The position numbers and the translations under genes are program-made. Under the pieces are notes generated by a model, which saw only the letters and a program-made list of their open reading frames with translations, searched no databases and was not told the DNA's origin. From Bolinopsis microptera (taxonomy: Eukaryota > Ctenophora > Tentaculata > Lobata > Bolinopsidae), in the NCBI RefSeq assembly GCF_026151205.1, contig NC_087079.1, positions 2,010,028 to 2,074,027 on the forward strand: 64,000 nt of DNA, in the 5' to 3' direction. Below are positions 1 through 11,500 of the stretch, one piece after another (within the stretch, counting starts at the first letter, position 1; each line of letters starts with the position of its first letter).

Positions 1-43
1 TTGGGACATGGTATACGTCAGATAGTTTTTATCGAAATTTTAC

Positions 44-1759
44 CCATGGTCAGAAATATAAGGTTTTTCAGTCGTGGTGGTTCTAGAGATTTCACCCTCA
101 GTATTGTCTATTGCACTTTCAAATTCTATCCCGATCGCTTCGGAGGCTGCTGCTCTGATAAGTTATTATAAACTAAATAAATACTTTTGATAAATACAAA
201 GCACATTACAATCGTACGAATAGTTTGCCTCGTGAATTAAACGATAATGGAGTTCTGTTGAAAGAAACTTGCCTTTCTTTATCTCTGGGGGAGGATGCTC
301 GACACAAGTTGTTCCATCCTGTTGGCTGAGGAACTTTGACAAGGACACCCTATCTTGATGATCATTCGAGACTCCTGGTGTCCCAAACAATTGATACCTC
401 CCGTCTGATGTTTTACTTGGTACCTGTTGAGATTTGGGGTAATTTTTAACAATAACATCCTGCTCTAGATTAGTGTAAACTGATAATGATGCAAATGGTT
501 TATAGTGACTAGTAATGGTTCAAATTAGATGTATTAAATTTTATGATCTGTAATGTGCTCAACTAAACCCGTCAGAACGCCCCTATGTAGTACTACTACT
601 ACTACTATGTCGGAACTAAGTCCGATCTACGCCAGATAACCCCTCCATATATCCATGTCCCGCATCAGAGTTCGCAGTTCCTCTTTAGAGTTTGTCCCAA
701 CTTCCTCCAGTAACATAGACAAGTAGTAGACTATAGACTATGCAGTTAAACTGTAGACATACCATCAGCTTTTTGTATAGCAGCTTTTTAGACTTTACAT
801 TGCAGTTAATCCTATTGGCTGTTGTAACTTTCCAACGAGGACGGATATTCTGAGCATTCTTCTTCTGTCCGGTCATATTCCGTAGTTTCTGAAACAAACG
901 AGTCAGTTAAATTCTTTGATAATTGCTGCACTGATAGTGATAATTATTTGTTTAAAGTAAGTTAGAAGTTGTTAGTTATTTATAGTAAGTTCTATTACTA
1001 TTGATAATGTAAGGCTTATTAATTGTCGATTAAGTCCCAAGTGCTAAATTGTTACTCTGCAAACTCAACTTGTCCCAGACTCATCTTTTAAAGGAAAATG
1101 TTTCCGTAATCTTTGACAGATGGCACTTATACTCAATAGTTGGACTAATTTTGTACAGACCAATGTGAATGAACGTTACCCTGAAATCTGAATGTCCTCC
1201 TAAGAGTTTGCTTAGGCTTATGAGGTTTAGAATAGGAAAGGAAGACTTTCACTTATTTACCTCATTATCCTTACCTGGATTCTGGAGATTTGAGCTTAAC
1301 AAACTTACAAACGGTGAGGAATTTCGCAAACTTAGAGACGTGTTAAGAAAAAGGACAAGAGACGAGCACTTACCATTACGGCATTACGTAACACTTAAGT
1401 GACTCGTTCGTTTTATTTTAATCTTATTATGCTTCAATGATGATATACAGAAGTATAGAGCAGAGTCAGTTTATTATTAGTTTATTCTATCAATGGAAAA
1501 TATAATCACAAGTTATGCATCAGCGTCGGTGGTTGAGTGGTACAATTCTCGCCTGCCACGCGGGAGGCCCGGGTTCGATTCCCGGCCGACGCAGTATTTT
1601 GTACTGCAAATTGATATAACTAAACTTTGTCCCAGACTCCTGACTCACCTTGTCCCAGGCCACTGGTGATTCGTACGGTGACCTTCTGCAAATATCCCTG
1701 TTACTGTCCTTCGCTCGTAGACTGGTCTTGGATACTTTCACTGTCTCACCGGCTCTGGG
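44..1759 (-). CDS. Uncertain multi-exon gene, left end of window
   Basis: This is a tentative minus-strand gene of unknown function. Candidate exons in transcript order are about 1648-1759 (ends at a strong GACAAG|GTGAGT donor), 799-888 (TTTCAG acceptor, 30 codons), 273-423 (phase 0 in) and 44-154. The first three join in one open phase and give a short hydrophilic peptide with no recognised domain. Exon 273-423 seems to end at a GC-AG donor (AAAG|GCAAGT). Joined that way, exon 44-154 reaches a stop after about nine codons; its alternative phase is fully open but lacks a matching donor. The tRNA-Gly lies on the opposite strand inside the first intron. The gene may run off the left edge. Confidence 0.33.
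1523..1593 (+). tRNA. tRNA-Gly (anticodon GCC)
   Basis: A complete 71-nt cloverleaf can be drawn. The acceptor stem is GCGTCGG/CCGACGC with discriminator A. The anticodon arm has the loop CTGCCAC-type sequence with GCC, and the T arm carries the canonical B box GGTTCGATTCC (1572-1582). The A-box region is present in the D arm. A TTTT run at 1597-1600 is a plausible Pol III terminator. Apart from acceptor-stem changes that remain paired and two D-arm changes, the sequence is very close to the usual animal tRNA-Gly(GCC). No CCA is encoded, as expected for a eukaryote. Confidence 0.95.
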
Positions 1760-1917
1760 ATGATTGGAGTTTTTATGTTGATTGTTAGAGTTTTAACATG
1801 TTTGAACCGAGAATAAGCGACAAAAAATGTAAAGAGTAGTGACTGGTCGTTGGATAATGAATTAGTCTGCTCAAAGTAAGTAAAACTGCTGGGCGTATAT
1901 GATTTTTGACAACAAGC

Positions 1918-4007
1918 TCACTTTTTGCTCAAGGTAGACTGCTCTTCGTTCTTATCATCGTCCCCGGACTCCGTTGCTGGAAACATTCCTTTTGGTCGTT
2001 CTGGAATGACTTTAACTGAATGTTTAACATCATTGGTAGTCAGTTTCGATACACGGGGTTTTTGAGTTAGCTTCTTTGTTGATTTCACCGGAGACTTCAT
2101 GTGAGCTGACGATGCAATTGTTGGAGCCATCAGCGTTCTTTTCTGGGGTCTCTCTGTTTTCTCGGCTGTCTCTATATTTGGTTCATCCTGAAAACAATTC
2201 AGTAAGATTTCTTTTGCATATCAGTTTATGTTTCGGTTGTGCTATTTTAAACAAGGGTTTGTCAGCCAAAAGATATGCTTCATTGATTAAGGGTATATTA
2301 CCTCCATGTTGAGTGTTTCAGTTGGAAAGATTGGTGCCAGGTTCTCAGCTGAAAGCTTGTAGATAATATTGTTCCACAGCACCATGAAAGTGTTATGAAG
2401 TCTCTCATCTGGCTTAATATTCTCTTTTGGGACAGTAACACCCCCTGGTGTGAGATACACTTTATAAAAGTCAGGGATCACCGGTTTGAGACCATCGTCA
2501 GTTTGCTTCATCGTAAAGATGAAGTTCGAGTGCACAAGCTGTGTTATTCCATTCGAGGTGACTATTTTGAACCCAATCTTGTTGGGAGCATCCCCAATGT
2601 TTTCTGCTGGAACAGTAACATATATTCCGTCTAAAAACACCTGGCACAATTCCCCCTTATCCTCGCTCTTCTTCCCCTCATCTTCATCCTTGTACTCAGC
2701 AATCTGTGACTGTTTCAGTCGTACACTCCTATCATCTACTCGGGCTATAAAAGTTTCTGGCTTCTTCTTACTTGGTTTCAGTTGTTTCTTCTCGATGGTT
2801 TTCCAGATTCCTCCAACTAGAACCCTTACCTTCTCGTTCACTTTTGGCTTATCTACTGTGTAGCTAGTACTGCTGATGTGTCGAGTTCTTCTCGGGGTAA
2901 CTGTCATGTTCTTAACATGTTCTGTTATAGTCTCTACGTTTGTGGTTATATTCGCTGATGCTACTGGGTTTCCTCTCTTGGTATCAGTGGAAGGAATTGT
3001 TGGATTGAGAACTGTTGTACCAGTGGGGAAAGTGTCCATATTGTTGGGACCTTGTGGTACAGTGTAGGTTGCTGGTAAAGTGTAGGTCGGTGTGAAGGCA
3101 TGGTGGGTTGGTAATGCAGCTTGTATTGTATCTGCTGTTTTCGGATATGGTTTTGCCTGGGAACAGAACTATTCTTAATTATAGGAGCCTGGAATGGAGC
3201 AGGGTTGTGTAGGTTTGTCTGTGGGAACTGTTGATTATATCTTGTTGTCTGGAATGCGTGAGGAGGAGGGTTCACAGTAAGGTCCTGCCTCAGTTGTCTG
3301 TTAGGGGCGGTGAGACCTGTCACCTGGGGAACAGTAACCTGGGGAACAGTCGCCTGGGGAACAGTTACCTGTGGAACAGTAACCAGCAGAGTATTATTAA
3401 CTGGAACTACATTCACTGCAGTTACATTAAAAATCTGACCCTGATACGTGACATTGTAAAATCCAGGCATCTCCCGACTGGGTGTTACTGCAGTGCTTGG
3501 TAATGTCAGCCACGTGTTATCCAGCTTAACATTGTACGACTGCATGAACGGTGGGAAAGTAGGTTTCGGAGCAAATTGGTTGCTATTTGGAGAAAACTGA
3601 CTGATATTTTGAGCAAACTGATTGGCATTCTGAGCAAACTGGTTGCTATTCTGTGCAGGAATCTCGGTGGTATCATCATCAGTGTCGTCAGCATTCACTC
3701 CACCCAGCCCTCCAACAGTCTTATCCAGACCTCCTGACACCACATCATTCTCAGTCCTGTCGACCTCTCTAATCTCTGAAGTGTGGAGAACGTACAGCTT
3801 ATCCTGGTAAAGTAGTCGGTAGTAACCTTTCTTAGATCGCATGGGTTTAAGACTTGAACCCAGCACGATTACACTCTCACCCTCTATAGTAACCTCGTAA
3901 GACTGGTTGGGGTAAACCTCAACTCTCTTCTGTGTGAGCTCTGGAGTGGCGAATGAGGGGTCGTCATTCATGTTGAGCCCGTATTTCTGACGAAAACGAG
4001 CAGCCAT
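1918..4007 (-). CDS. Protein with five divergent ~47-aa beta-type repeats
   Basis: No known family is recognised. The best model has three exons, 3369-4007, 2302-3156 and 1918-2187, all whole codons and phase 0, giving about 587 residues. The start ATG at 4007 has a good context (ACCATGG). Five diverged repeats lie near residues 36-80, 157-203, 319-367, 383-427 and 443-489. Each follows the pattern aromatic-x-V-x-L, a G or W turn, a T/V-x-(L/V)-P strand, then F/Y-x-V-x-(Y/W)-x-(G/N)-x-(I/L)-(Y/F)-x-(V/L), ending near N-(L/V)-x-P, which suggests small beta modules. Between repeats 1 and 2 are an Asp-rich stretch and four copies of a seven-residue N-x-(N/S)-Q-F-x-x motif (residues 120-147). After repeat 2 come several TVPQ copies. 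The C-terminus is Lys/Glu-rich. There is no signal peptide or membrane segment, so it is probably intracellular. The 3157-3368 stretch may be retained coding sequence with an indel rather than an intron. Confidence 0.72.
3157..3368 (-). other. Optional intron or frameshifted coding stretch
   Basis: On the minus strand this stretch starts at CACAG|GTAACT (with other donor-like CAG|GT sites following in the TVPQ repeats) and ends at TTCTGTTCCCAG|GCA. Removing it joins two phase-0 exons. It is nevertheless open in the upstream frame and encodes a Pro/Asn/Gln-rich sequence like its surroundings. If it is kept, the frame runs to a stop near 2961. It is therefore either a short intron, an alternatively retained intron, or coding sequence followed by a one-base deletion. 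Confidence 0.5.
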
Positions 4008-4503
4008 GGTAGATGTATTGTCAAATTTAACTTATGTTTTGCAAGTTGTATAAGTCAACTAATGTTTTGCATGAATAATGTTTGACTACAAACTACTAAA
4101 GACAACAGTAATATGATTTAAGGCAGACTGTAGAGGTCTCTGCACGGTTTTTGCATTATGCAAGCCCATCAGCCGCTGACTACCGTTTGTGCGATTCGGA
4201 CATATATTATAACTGTTATTAGGTAATTATTAGGCTTATTTTCTTAACTAATTTATAAATAGTTCTTACATAATACATGACTAGCTTGTCGGCACAAATT
4301 TTTAGTACTACGCTAGCTGACATGGTTAATTCTTAGGTTTATAGGTTTATGGGTTTATAACATAAAACCTACCGAATAGGCGCCCCGACGCCCGAACCGC
4401 GCCACGTTGCCGGGTATAATCCGTAAATGGTTAACTTGTACCAAACATTTTACAGTAACACGTTAAATTAATTTGTTCGGGAAATGCCGGGGTAGGGAGA
4501 GAT

Positions 4504-4770
4504 ATGAAATGTTTAAAAATAGCTAAAAACACAAATGTATTGGCAACCTTTTACAAGACGAATATTGCAGGAAGTAAAGACGGGGAGAACTTGCAGGATA
4601 CTATTCCTCCCGACGTATTTCGTGAGTTTTTACATTTAAAGATTTACCGAGAGACTGAAACTCTGAAGGCGGAGCGTTATGGCGTTCTGTGTTACGCCTG
4701 TTACATGCATGATGACGATCAGTATCGTGTTTTTATTGATCGATTGTTGATATGCTCATTGAAAGATTGA
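4504..4770 (+). CDS. Small ORF upstream of the death-domain exons
   Basis: An 88-codon open frame with its own ATG ends about 30 bp before the death-domain ORF and points the same way. It is Lys/Glu/Tyr-rich and not recognised. A weak donor (C|GTGTTT near 4727) could join it in phase to an acceptor at about 4832 (TAAATCAG|GA), making it an N-terminal part of the same gene. It may equally be a chance ORF. The surrounding 4008-4503 shows no other coding signal. Confidence 0.22.
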   Translation: MKCLKIAKNTNVLATFYKTNIAGSKDGENLQDTIPPDVFREFLHLKIYRETETLKAERYGVLCYACYMHDDDQYRVFIDRLLICSLKD

Positions 4771-4799
4771 AGTAAATTCATAGCCAATTCAAGTGATTT

Positions 4800-5376
4800 A
4801 TGTTTAGAGTTTTACCAACCCCTAAATCAGGAGTGAGGCCAGTGACAGCGCACCTGGTGGTATCGCCACCTGACATCCCTCCAGACTGGAGGCTGGATGA
4901 GGTGGCAGGGAAACTCCGGTATCACTGGAAGGACTTCGCGAGGACCTGCGGTTTTGACAGCGAGGTCGTTGATGATATCGATTCGGTGAGTTTGCTGCCA
5001 AGATACTTTGAGAATGATTTTTATTGCAAGTTTTAAACATTTCACATTCATATTGCATGAATGCAATTCAGAACATGACTATAGCCATTTTATTGACAGA
5101 ATTGGCAGCATCAGCATGTCAAATCTTAAACAATGAATAATTTTGAAAAATAAATAACCGCTAAAATGATCGATGTTAATTTTGTTAAAGCAATAAACTG
5201 AACTAAACATATAACAGGTGTACTGCGGCTCGCTCAACAAGAGTATCCAATGCCTGAAGATGTGGAAGAATGAACTTGTGGGGAACGCTTCCTACGAGGA
5301 ACTGGCCCGACGTCTGGGACTTATAGATCAGACACACATCGCTGTGGCGTACTGTAACTTTGGGGGAGACCGCTAA
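4800..5376 (+). CDS. Small death-domain protein
   Basis: Two exons (4800-4985 and 5218-5376) are joined phase 0 by a TCG|GTGAGT donor and an ATAACAG| acceptor. They encode about 114 residues ending at TAA 5376. The sequence reads as a death domain: a DWRLDEVAGKL helix 1, a central WKDFARTCGF helix, then CLKMWKNEL with the conserved W, then SYEELARRLGLI, the last-helix pattern. Death domains are six-helix protein interaction modules used in apoptosis and innate immune signalling. Here the domain makes up nearly the whole protein, with about 30 residues of Pro-rich leader. The ATG at 4800 is the first in frame, but an acceptor at about 4832 would allow a longer protein with upstream exons. Partner and pathway cannot be inferred. 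Confidence 0.72.
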
Positions 5377-5717
5377 CAGATTGTAGTTACACTTTAGGAG
5401 TTTAGAGTTTAAAATTGGTGTGGGAGTTGGGAATGTTATCTTTCCTCTGCCTTTTATTTTGAAACTTTTTAACCCCTGCAGCTGCATAAGTTAAAGAATT
5501 AGATTTCCCAGATTTTGATTTTGTTCGGATTAGAATAGGGTTATAAGTTATTAAGTTGTGTTAATGATAAATAAAGCTGGGGTTTGTTAGGATTGGATTG
5601 AAGGTTGAACAACTCGTTCGTCCGTTTTAACGACTGATCCAATAACTGTGATAAGTTTAATTTTGTAGTGATAATTTTAACTTTTCTGCTCGAATATGAA
5701 CAATTAAGAACTTGACA

Positions 5718-5798
5718 GTTATTAGGGCAACTAGAACAAACACCGATGCAACAATAAGACAACATTGTATCGGTGTTTGTTCTAGTTCCCGTTATTAG
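5718..5798. mobile_element. 65-bp mini-MITE with 22-bp terminal inverted repeats
   Basis: The segment 5726-5790 begins GGCAACTAGAACAAACACC and its other end, read in reverse complement, begins GGGAACTAGAACAAACACC. The arms are about 22 bp with one mismatch around a roughly 21-nt loop. It is flanked by the exact 8-bp direct repeat GTTATTAG (5718-5725 and 5791-5798), as expected of a target-site duplication. An 8-bp duplication is typical of hAT-like transposition. It lies between the death-domain gene and the PDZ gene and encodes nothing. Confidence 0.65.
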
Positions 5799-8595
5799 AT
5801 ATTCGGTTGAAGTTCCTTAACAAATCTATGAGAAACTACAAATATTTATCACTTAACCTATTTGATTTCTACTTCTAGGCATGATTACTTTAAGCTTTTA
5901 AGTTCATAATTTATATTTATTTATGGTTTGAGGTTTCTGTAAATGATTATGTTAATGAAATTCATGCACTTTTGTTTAACTTATCAAAAGGGGATTTGTT
6001 TCTTTTGTAAGAATTGTAGGAATAAAACTATATTTAGCAATACCAAACTAATAAAATATCTATTGACAACTATTGAAGCAGATAATAAGGTGATTTGTTA
6101 ATTAGATAGCGTTGCATGCCACTGACTCTCTGATTGTTTTCTGGAAACTGTCATCCTTTGGCAAGGGTCCTAAAGCAACTACACGTCACAAGCCATTAAA
6201 ATTGGGCCCTGATTTATGTATGAAACCATTACATGAAAAATTCGACACGTTACGATAATTAAAAATGAAATATATTTGGTGGTCTGTTCGAGTACGCAAG
6301 TACCCGTAAATAAATCCGAACACTGTTGCTTTACAGATATAAAGTTCTCATGCAGAATTAATCCACATGTATTACATTTACAAGCAATACATGTTGAATC
6401 AACATTGTTGATATATCACTTGTAAACATTTTACATATCAAAGCTGTGTAATATGCTTGTCAGCTTGTAGTTGTACTCCACTAAAATGTACATTTTATTT
6501 TCTTGCTGTTTCGTGTCCCACATCCTCCTATGCTCCCTCAGCTTTGTCCGGTGAAATGGTTTGATCTTTAGTATCGTTACTTCTTATCCTGGTGGCCATC
6601 ATTCTATTTTACGTTTGGAGGTGAAGACGTGATGCTTTTAGATACTTTGTCCCATCAAAATAATATAAATTTCCATTGAGCGTTTTAGTTCGTAGAATTC
6701 CAGACTAGGCTTTTAACTTAGTCGTTACGGAAGAAAGATTACACGCTACTCAGTACACAAGGAGAGTATATATTATCAGAGTAACACTAATATGCAGTGA
6801 CCTCCACAGAGAGTGATAGAGTTTGTTAGTACACGCCACAACATGCTTGTTAAACAAAGTGAACACGCAGAACACCGCCGCTAAATGGCATCTAGCCGGT
6901 CTTATGCTCTCGTTTTGATGGTGGCAATTTTTAATAATTGTGTTTTGTGTTACTTATGATGGTGGTAGTTTTTAATACTTGTGTTTTGTGTTACTTATGA
7001 TGGAGGTAGTTTTTAATACTTGTGCTTTGTGTTCGTTATGATATCACCGATGACGGGCTTATTGTTGATAATACGCTGTGACTCATCAGTATGATGGATA
7101 TTCTGCTCCATGTCAGATTGTCAGATATCGCTTTTTAATCAAAAGACTTGGAAGTTGGCAACTTTTGGCTTTAACTTAACCTGCTTCAGTTGACTTTGGT
7201 TTCTTTTGATTGAATTAATATTTATCAGAGTAATATCATGGTGAAACAGAAGTTCCACCACCATTAGCAGCAGGTAGGTACCTAGTACACACTACAATCA
7301 GATTACACGTAGCCTAGATAGGTATTCTACACGTATTACAAACTAATCAGCTGAGAGAGGAGAGAGACCGGGACGCGGTGTAACACGAGCTTGATATTAT
7401 GTCCGTATCCATGGTTACAGAGTTTGTACTACAACACGCTCCCTGGGTCACCTCTTGTTGCCTTTGTTGTGAGTCCCATTTTAACTCTCGTTGTCACTAT
7501 TTTGTGCGGACTATTGCTGTGATGCTTAGCAGGGTTGGTATCTTCAGAGTATAGTTAACGTTAGGATCCAGCTCCAATACATTAGTATCTGGTAAATTAG
7601 ATAACATCTCCAATCCTACTAATATCTCCTCCAACTGATCTTGATTAATGAGTAGATACATGACCACCTAATACTTGCCAACTTACCTCTCTGTCATTGG
7701 TGTCCGGTACACCTCTAATGTCCGGTACACCTATAATACCTACTTTATTATTCGTTTAAATATCTGGCTCAGAGGAAGCTACTTTGGCGGCCTGTACACT
7801 GTTCTATTGTCTGACCTCTAAACGCCCGTTTGAGCCCGCAATTAGGGCGTGCATTTCCGGAAAAACCACAAGTTCCAATAATAGAATAAGAGAGCTTCCT
7901 TTACTCTCATAACCATACATTATTATAATGTATACATCTTTTCTTAGCTAAGACTAAGCCGATCTTGCTTTTACCTACAATTGTTCTTCTCTTCTTGTTA
8001 TCTCTCTCTTCGTTGCCAACATTAGGCAGATCTTTAGTTTTCCAATTGTAAGTGACCGCAAAAGATTAGTAGTTGGAGGCTCAATATTTCCTACAAATTA
8101 GAAGTTATAGACTCAATACACGATACCTTTCCTTGTTGGCAGTTGATGTCATACCACAATTCAACAATCAGTTGTTCTTAATTTTGTTCAGTTTTAAATT
8201 TCAAGCTTTTTCGAATCAAGAATCGTGTCAAACCAGCACGTTTCCAAAACAGTTTAAACTTTTAAAGTTTAACAAATCACAGTTTATTTGTCTAGGCTGT
8301 AATAGGATTTTTTAATCCTTGTCATGTCTCATAACAAATGGTTATACTGCATCTGAAAGTGCAAGCATACTACTCCGATCAAGCTTCCTTTTAAAGACAC
8401 AGTGAAGTTTGACTTTTAATTATTTGTTTTAGGGAAAAATAAGACTTGAGCGTTGTTTTTAACTATCCTTGTTTAGAACTTTTAATACTTTAAAGACACA
8501 ACAACTCAGGCCTGATGTCATGAATACAGAGGCTCATCTCATCCACTAACTTTACCTGTAAAAGAACTACCATCAACTACCTGTGAGAATTAGAG
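5799..8595. other. Intergenic, with a three-copy 41-bp tandem repeat
   Basis: No convincing exon is seen. At 6917-7040 a 41-bp unit (starting GATGGTGGTAGTTTTTAATA) is repeated three times with few changes. The 80-codon open frame near 8073-8315 has no recognisable features and is probably chance. The stretch before 8596 is the likely 5' UTR and promoter of the PDZ/WW gene, but no TATA box stands out. Confidence 0.5.
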
Positions 8596-11500
8596 ATGCC
8601 GACTGTAAACGAGGCAGCAAGTAATGGTGTCCTGGATAGGTTTCCTACCAGAATAGTTGATGTCATCGACTTTCATGACTGTGCTCAGGTATTGTATTGT
8701 TTAATTTCATATTGCAGTATACATTATCTCCCTCTATAACTATCATACCTAATTCTTAAATTCAAGAACCTTCTTTTGCGTCAAATCTCGTCACTGCCCC
8801 TAGTTAATTATCAATAATGCTCTATATCTGTACAGGGACTGGGGTTGAAGATATTCGGGGGAGTTAGTTCCCGGGGTGATGAACATGGTATCTTTGTGAA
8901 GCAGGTGGTACCTGGGGGTCTTGCAGCTCTGTCTGGACGGTTACAGGCTGGTGATGAACTGCTGGAGGTAGTTTAACAAATATTTTATGTTGTTTTATCA
9001 TTTTTGGATTATATGTCTCTTGTCATAATTCTCTTTATCTGATCTTAAAACTGGCTTGAGTAAGTATCGCAGTTTCTTATTCGTCTTGTTTGTTAGGTGA
9101 ACGGAAGGCCACTTCATGGGATGGCTAATGCGAAGGCTGTCTCCATGCTCAGAGCCTGTGCAGCGCAAAGAATTCTCACTTTGGTATGTAGGCATGTTTG
9201 AGATTGTTGTATTTTCTCCCAAATTGTATTGTAACTCCTATACATATCCTGAAATGGTATCTTGATGCTTCCAAATTGTCTAAGTTTTTACTTCTCAGTA
9301 TCACTGAAATTTTCTTCCTTTCGTCTTACTTAATCCCACTCCACAAGGTAATATCACGTGACACAGAAGCGTACAAAGGTTACCACAAACTGTGCTCCAG
9401 TATCCTCTCCGGCTCAGTTCAGAGTCTGAACGTCAGTGATGAGATCCCCCGATACACCACCAAGGGTAGATTACGTGACAATAAGAACAAGACACCTGAT
9501 CCTAGGTCACCCCACTTGGTGAAGCCGGAGCAGGAGAGGTTGGGATCCTCTCCGGGGAGGTACGGTAGCTCTGATGATGGCTCTTCTTCTCCACTCAACT
9601 CTCATAGGTAGGATTTTCTCTTTTGGAGAGGACATAGTTGTCACGTCACTACTTTCTCTCAGACGGGTTCCATTCCTCATGGGAAGTTTACGTCATGGTG
9701 GCTTTTTCTTACGCCATGGTGGCTTTTGTTGGGTGAAGATTCCATTAAACTACCCTGGACTATGTATCACGTTGCACTTCTGAATTCTCTAATTATTTCG
9801 AATTCAAACCTGAAACATTCCTAACTCTGTAACAGGTCACTTTGACTCTCCAGTTAAATTTGATTTACCAATTTGTCCGCTCATGCAGCTGTTTCAGGAA
9901 CAAAAGAGGAAGTGCACTGAGATCATCAGAGAGACCCCGGAGTGCTAGGCCTCTTGATATCACCACTGATACTAGTGCCAGTGAAGGTAACGACTCCTGT
10001 AGATGTCGAGGGTCGTAATTATTATATTTGCTATGGATGAAGACTAAAGAGAGAAATCGCTTTGATGAAATGTTATGGAGCGGATAAATAATAAGTAGCC
10101 GAATGACTAATGAACGAAGCATTACCTTTGCGACATAAAGTTAAAAAAGTGAATGTCTGCGATCCTTTTTAACTTAATCTTGTAGTTCGAACCAAGTTCA
10201 AACCAAATTAATTTCATTTACATCTCAGGTCAGATTTCTCCAATATCGCAACTCTCCACAACACCTCTCGCCCCCAAAACAGTCTTCATCGACTACAAAA
10301 CAGGACTGGGCATGAGCATCTGCGGAGGAACGAACAAATCAGAAGGTCCAGGGATCTACATAGACAGCGTTATAAAGGGAGGGGATGTGCACAGACAGGG
10401 GATTATGCAGCCTGGGGATGAGCTGGTGTCTGTTAATGGGCACGTGCTGCAGGGGTTAACTCACGAGAGGGCTATGAAGATACTCACACGACTCAAGTTA
10501 AGGCAGGTTAAGCAGGTAAGATATCTTTTATAAGTTTCGTTTGGTGGAACTGTTGGGTAGTAGGTTGTTTGATTGTAATACAGTAATACCCCGGTGAATC
10601 GGGGTTTTACTGTACATTCTTTATTTCTTTCAAAAGTTTGATCAATGTTTTAATCTTTTAATGCACATTTAAGCTAGTCTTCCCAGGTGGAAATAGTTTA
10701 TAAACCAGGTGACGGTGTTTCGCCGCGTCAGAAAATCAGACAAAACGCTGCTACTACCCCCTCCCCTGCAATACACGTCACTTCCTCCAACGGTACTCCT
10801 AAACGATCTCCCTCCTCTTCGAGTGTTAACAAGTTGTATGTCACTTCTCCGGTTGATCGTGGTCTGTCTCCCTCTCGACAGTCTCAGTCGAAGGATCTTC
10901 CTAAGTCAACTGGAGCTGGTGATTCTAATAAATTGTCGGGGATATCTGGGACTAGATCTATAACTGACACAGCCAGCACGGTCCTGAATACTAAACTTGA
11001 TGAAGGTAAATTCAGTTCAGATTTTAGTTTCATGAACATGTGGATCAGTCTTTTAAACAATATTCAAGATTGTATCGATTATCAAGAAATGGTATTACTG
11101 ATTTAACTAATACGTCGTGATATCTGACGAATACCTTTATCCAGGCAGCACGCCACTTAGAACAGGATCTCTGGCACCTGGCCAGCAAATCAGTATGGAC
11201 AAACTAGTGGTGGCTCTGCAGTATCTAGGGTACAATCCTACCCCGGAACAACTTCAGACGTTGAAAAGCAAACTCAACATTGATGCCGACAATAAGGTTT
11301 TTCTTAGTTTGAATTTCTTATTAATATTGTCTCATCAAAGGTTTATACTTTATAGTTTAGGAATCCAGTTATCATTCTCATCACGATCTCAACAATTTTC
11401 TACTGTTGCTAATTTAGTACACATCAAATCCTCTCAGGTAAGATACGCTGATTTCGTAGCAGCAGCTCGAGAAGTGTTTGCTTACAAACTCCGGGAAAGT

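Noticed and set aside
1520-1741. Minus-strand ORF running across the tRNA-Gly
   Set aside because: Its second half is the reverse complement of the tRNA. Only the part above 1648 may be an exon, ending at a GTGAGT donor.
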